Source: Galeopsis tetrahit (Eukaryota; Streptophyta; Magnoliopsida; Lamiales; Lamiaceae). Taken from it: 64,000 nucleotides of DNA. Below the pieces are notes generated by a model. The model saw only the letters and a list, made by a program, of their open reading frames with translations, was not told the DNA's origin and did not search any database. Each line of letters starts with the position of its first letter. The stretch's first letter is position 1. The position numbers were made by a program, and so were the translations under genes. This document shows positions 62,103-64,000 of this stretch, piece after piece. The stretch spans positions 7,237,001 through 7,301,000 of the forward strand of contig OY776124.1 in NCBI GenBank assembly GCA_963675135.1. The letters are read 5' to 3'.

Positions 62103-64000
62103 CTATATACATACAGAATCCATATCTATCAATCCTAAACTAATGCACAATTCTCTGAATCTCACTTCAGCCAATGGTTTTGTAAAAATGTCAGCTCTTT
62201 GAATATCAGTATGAATCTTTTCCATCCTAATATTCTTCTTTTCAACATGATCCCTAATAAAATGATGCCTAATGTCAACATGTTTGCATCTAGTATGTAG
62301 AACAGGATTTTGTGTGATGGCAATGACACTATTACTGTCACAATATATAGGTACATTAGATTCTACAACATTGTAGTCTCTGAGTTGTTGTATTAGCCAA
62401 AGAAGCTGACTACAACAACTACCTGCAGCCATATATTCTGCTTCAGTAGTAGAAGTTGCCACACTTGTTTGTTTCTTTGAAAACCATGAAATGAGTTTAG
62501 TTCCTAAGAATTGACATGAACCTGAATTAGATTTTCTATCTATTTTGCAACCTCCAAAGTCCGAGTCTGAATAACCACTTAAAGATATATCATCATCTGC
62601 AGGATACCATAATCCTCGATTAATGGTCCCCTTTAGATATTTCAATATCCTTTTGGCAGCTTCCAGATGACTTTCCTTGGGGTTTGCTTGAAATCTTGCA
62701 CATACACCAACAGAAAAAGCAATATCAAGTCTGCTGGCAGTTAGATAGAGTAGAGAGCCAATCAAAGCACGATAGTGAGGTTGGTCAGAAGACTTACCTC
62801 CTTCATCAGGATCCATTCTGTATGTAGGTTGCATGGGCACACTAACTGTCTTACAGGTTTTAATACCAAATTTATCTAGCAAATTCTTAGTGTACTTTGC
62901 TTGATTTATAAAGATACCTTCTGAAGTTTGTTTTACTTGAAGACCAAGAAAATATGTCATTTCTCCCATCATAGACATTTCAAATTTACTTTGCATGAGT
63001 GTAGAAAAGCTTTCACTCAAGGTTTTGTTGGGTGATCCAAATATAATATCATCCACATAAATTTGAACAAGTAATATATCATTACCTTCTTGTCTTCTAA
63101 ACAAAGTTCTATCAACCTTGCCTTTTGTAAAACCATTTTCAAGTAAGAATAGAGAAAGAGTATCATACCATGCTCTTGGGGCTTGTTTCAATCCATAGAG
63201 TGCTTTCTTTAACCTGTATACTTGGTGACTATTCACTTCAAAACCAGGTGGTTGTTCCACATAAACTTCTTCAGCAAGTATACCATTCAAAAATGCACTT
63301 TTCACATCCATTTGATACACAGTGAATTTCATATGTGCAGCATAAGCAAGGAACAATCTTATAGCTTCTAGTCTGGCTACAGGGGCAAAAGTTTCATCAT
63401 AATCAATACCCTCAGCTTGAGAGTAGCCCTGAGCAACTAATCTAGCTTTGTTTCTAACTACAAGATCATTTTCATCCCTTTTGTTCTTGAAAATCCACTT
63501 AGTTCCTACAACATTATGATTACCAGGTCTATCAACAAGTTCCCAAACTTCATTTCTAGTGAACTGATTAAGTTCTTCCTGCATGGCTATAATCCAGTTA
63601 CTATCACTTAAAGCTTCAATCACAGTTTTAGGCTCAATAGATGATAGAAAACAACACCAGCAAAATAGAGACTTACTAGGTTCTTCCTGGGAATCAAACA
63701 ATTGTTTTCTAGTTTTAACACCTTTACTAGAATCACCTAGAATCAGATCAGTAGAATGAGCAGACTTCCATGTCTTTCTATTCTTAACAGAAATGCTATC
63801 ATCATTTACAACATGCACATCATCATGCAGATCAGTATTATTTATATCAGCAGATTTGTTCATAGGCGAGCAGTCATTCAATTCTTGTATTTCAGAAGTT
63901 TTAGATGACTCACCTTTGTCTTTTACCTTTTCTTTATCAGAATCTTGATCTAGGACTTTCAGGAAAGGATTATATGCTTGTACAGATTCATATATTCCTG
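62103..64000 (-). CDS. pol: Copia (Sirevirus-like) pol, 3' part: reverse transcriptase and RNase H, partial
   Basis: Open from the window's right edge to TAG/TAA-type termination at 62103. Linker (KTRKQLFDSQEEPSKSLF), then RT: WIIAMQEELNQFTRNEVWEL, GTKWIFKNKRDENDLVVRNK, ARLVAQGYSQAEGIDYDETF, KSAFLNGILAEEVYVEQPPG and the active site YVDDIIFGS (near 63040-63065). RNase H follows: SGYSDSDFGGC, ATSTTEAEYMAAGSCCSQLL, PIYCDSNSVI, KHVDIRHHFIRDH. All motifs are intact, so this pol half is possibly functional although ORF3 downstream is broken. Upstream integrase, gag and 5' LTR lie outside the window. Confidence 0.93.
   Translation of the reverse strand, partial: GIYESVQAYNPFLKVLDQDSDKEKVKDKGESSKTSEIQELNDCSPMNKSADINNTDLHDDVHVVNDDSISVKNRKTWKSAHSTDLILGDSSKGVKTRKQLFDSQEEPSKSLFCWCCFLSSIEPKTVIEALSDSNWIIAMQEELNQFTRNEVWELVDRPGNHNVVGTKWIFKNKRDENDLVVRNKARLVAQGYSQAEGIDYDETFAPVARLEAIRLFLAYAAHMKFTVYQMDVKSAFLNGILAEEVYVEQPPGFEVNSHQVYRLKKALYGLKQAPRAWYDTLSLFLLENGFTKGKVDRTLFRRQEGNDILLVQIYVDDIIFGSPNKTLSESFSTLMQSKFEMSMMGEMTYFLGLQVKQTSEGIFINQAKYTKNLLDKFGIKTCKTVSVPMQPTYRMDPDEGGKSSDQPHYRALIGSLLYLTASRLDIAFSVGVCARFQANPKESHLEAAKRILKYLKGTINRGLWYPADDDISLSGYSDSDFGGCKIDRKSNSGSCQFLGTKLISWFSKKQTSVATSTTEAEYMAAGSCCSQLLWLIQQLRDYNVVESNVPIYCDSNSVIAITQNPVLHTRCKHVDIRHHFIRDHVEKKNIRMEKIHTDIQRADIFTKPLAEVRFRELCISLGLIDMDSVCI

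Overview
The window is nuclear DNA of a flowering plant, most likely a eudicot. The evidence is a nine-exon cytochrome P450 with GT-AG introns, high A+T content, and wall-to-wall plant transposable elements (Copia LTR retrotransposons, L1-type LINEs, tRNA-headed SINEs, Mutator-like, PIF/Harbinger-like and Stowaway-like DNA elements). No finer placement is supported by sequence alone. I see one clear host gene; nearly everything else is mobile DNA at different stages of decay.

Layout. 1-5128: 5' end of a Sirevirus-like Copia on the minus strand (gag, start of pol, primer-binding site, 1.8-kb LTR). 5.1-10.3 kb: broken Mutator-like transposase pieces arranged head to head, cut by a 1.17-kb PIF/Harbinger-like element. 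10.3-16.0 kb: AT-rich DNA with a possible MITE, a gene-like fragment and a complete 114-bp SINE. 16181-19209: intact CYP85-clan P450 (CYP87/CYP708-like, 484 aa); its last exon is ended by a 5'-truncated LINE insertion. 19895-24636: complete Copia element, minus strand, near-identical LTRs, TSD GTGAT, open pol but broken gag. 25.1-28.6 kb: a fold-back element, a SINE head, a 22-bp tandem array and an (A)nTCG array. 28661-38494: a 5'-truncated L1-type LINE with long target duplications, split by a complete, apparently intact and very young Copia (32651-37333, TSD GAGTC). 39.8-40.5 kb: two Stowaway-like MITEs. 41.3-42.6 kb: truncated Sirevirus-like LTR. 43348-47499: 4.15-kb fold-back element with about 175-bp terminal inverted repeats. 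48.9-51.2 kb: LINE ORF1 relic cut by a solo LTR. 52026-64000: two nested minus-strand Sirevirus-like elements, A and B.

The most interesting content is in elements A and B. Each carries, between pol and the 3' LTR, a very long third open reading frame (ORF3; about 1,000 residues or more) found in two strongly diverged versions. It has an N-terminal globular domain, a Ser/Pro-rich linker, a conserved central module, a coiled coil and a conserved C-terminal module. It sits where Sireviruses carry the so-called envelope-like gene, but I see no signal peptide or membrane segment in the parts that can be read. Element B also contains a perfect 181-bp inverted duplication inside ORF3 and a 1-kb spacer full of GATCAGTA-type words that recur in its LTR.

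The nesting order can be read from junctions: B inserted into A's ORF3; the young Copia inserted into the LINE; the LINE inserted into a local repeat array; the Harbinger-like element inserted into a Mutator-like gene; and a solo LTR inserted into a LINE ORF1.
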